Source of the DNA: Ectothiorhodospiraceae bacterium
GTDB lineage: Bacteria; Pseudomonadota; Gammaproteobacteria; Nitrococcales; AK92
NCBI GenBank assembly: GCA_029263635.1
Contig: JAJUFY010000126.1
Coordinates: 1 to 6,624 of the forward strand
DNA length: 6,624 nucleotides
Direction of reading: 5' to 3'
This document shows positions 6,140 through 6,624 of the stretch, piece after piece. The notes beneath the pieces were generated by a model, which was given only the letters and a program-made list of their open reading frames with translations, was not told the DNA's origin and did no database searches. Numbering within the stretch: the stretch's first letter is position 1; every line of letters begins with the position of its first letter. The position numbers were made by a program, and so were the translations under genes.

Positions 6140-6624
6140 GACTGGGCCGGTGGTGGTCCCTGCTGGCACTGCTGGCGGCACCGCTACCGGCCGCCGCCCC
6201 GGCGTCGGCCAACGCCGATCCTGACTTGCGGGATGCGCTGGTCCGCGCTCTTGCCAGCACCGACGGCTTCGAGAACCGCTATGCAGCCGAGGTCTGGCTG
6301 CTGGACATGTCGCAGCGGCTGCAGCACAGGCTGCCCGATCCCGCCTTCCGACTGGACCTGCTGCGGCAAGTCCACGCCGAGGCCCGCCGCGCCGGCCTGC
6401 AGCCGGAGCTGGTCCTGGCGGTGATCGAGGTGGAGAGCGGCTTCAACCGCTGGGCCATCTCCGCGGCCGGCGCGCGCGGGCTCATGCAGGTCATGCCGTT
6501 CTGGGTCGAGGAAATCGGCCGTGCCGACGACAACCTGTTCGACGTCGGCACCAACCTGCGCTACGGCTGCGCCATCCTGCGCTACTACCTGGATCTGGCC
6601 CAGGGCGACCTGACCGAGGCATTG
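6136..6624 (+). CDS. lytic transglycosylase, SLT domain, 3' end cut off by window edge
   Basis: This is a periplasmic enzyme predicted to cleave the MurNAc-GlcNAc bond of peptidoglycan, leaving 1,6-anhydro ends. The first 163 codons are in the window. A signal peptide is clear: MRLGRWW, a hydrophobic run at 8-21, and small residues (ASANA) near a likely cleavage at 25-27. No lipobox cysteine is present, so it is probably soluble or exported rather than a lipoprotein. The Slt70-like catalytic domain begins near residue 85. E100 in E-V-E100-S-G-F is the expected catalytic glutamate, followed by AAGARGLMQVMP (110-121) and NLRYGCAILRYYLD, the usual order of SLT motifs. Its ATG overlaps the proS stop as ATGA, which indicates translational coupling. 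The same neighbourhood is, to my recollection, common in beta- and gammaproteobacteria. Slt, MltC/E-like and other SLT families share these motifs, so no symbol is given. Confidence 0.9.
   Translation, partial: MRLGRWWSLLALLAAPLPAAAPASANADPDLRDALVRALASTDGFENRYAAEVWLLDMSQRLQHRLPDPAFRLDLLRQVHAEARRAGLQPELVLAVIEVESGFNRWAISAAGARGLMQVMPFWVEEIGRADDNLFDVGTNLRYGCAILRYYLDLAQGDLTEAL

Noticed and set aside
4205..6181. 658-codon open frame on the minus strand opposite proS
   Set aside because: It covers proS almost entirely, and the plus-strand protein is a full-length recognisable ProRS. The minus product has no recognisable family. Long antisense frames are typical of GC-rich genes with biased third positions.

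Overview
The window is GC-rich chromosomal DNA with housekeeping genes packed on both strands. The protein sequences and gene order (ilvN-ilvC-pssA-leuA; proS followed by a lytic transglycosylase gene) point to a gammaproteobacterium. That assignment rests on family resemblance and gene order recalled from memory, not on a search. No mobile element, CRISPR array, tRNA, rRNA or phage gene was seen.

Layout. The left two thirds are read on the minus strand, from right to left: ilvN (acetolactate synthase regulatory subunit, 3863 to 3369), ilvC (ketol-acid reductoisomerase, 3314 to 2298), a clear intrinsic terminator (2254-2279), pssA (phosphatidylserine synthase, 2164 to 1388) and leuA (2-isopropylmalate synthase, from 1343, running off the left edge). 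The right third is read on the plus strand: proS (prolyl-tRNA synthetase, 4430-6139), overlapped by four bases by the start of a periplasmic lytic transglycosylase gene that runs off the right edge. A 566-base divergent gap (3864-4429) separates ilvN from proS. It holds no convincing gene, but it has several inverted repeats and weak promoter-like sequences.

How the genes work together. IlvN sets valine feedback on acetolactate synthase. IlvC carries out the next step of isoleucine and valine synthesis. LeuA takes 2-ketoisovalerate from the valine branch into leucine synthesis. PssA, a membrane phospholipid enzyme, sits between them and is metabolically unrelated. The terminator after ilvC suggests two transcription units, ilvN-ilvC and pssA-leuA.

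Most notable points. The catalytic subunit gene ilvB/ilvI, normally directly upstream of ilvN, is not here; the divergent gap occupies its place. The presumed ilvN leader holds a perfect 10-bp hairpin whose promoter-proximal arm can also pair with a third, downstream segment. I found no strong case for a new biological system. The window is mostly conserved core metabolism, and the divergent gap is the only part with unexplained structure.
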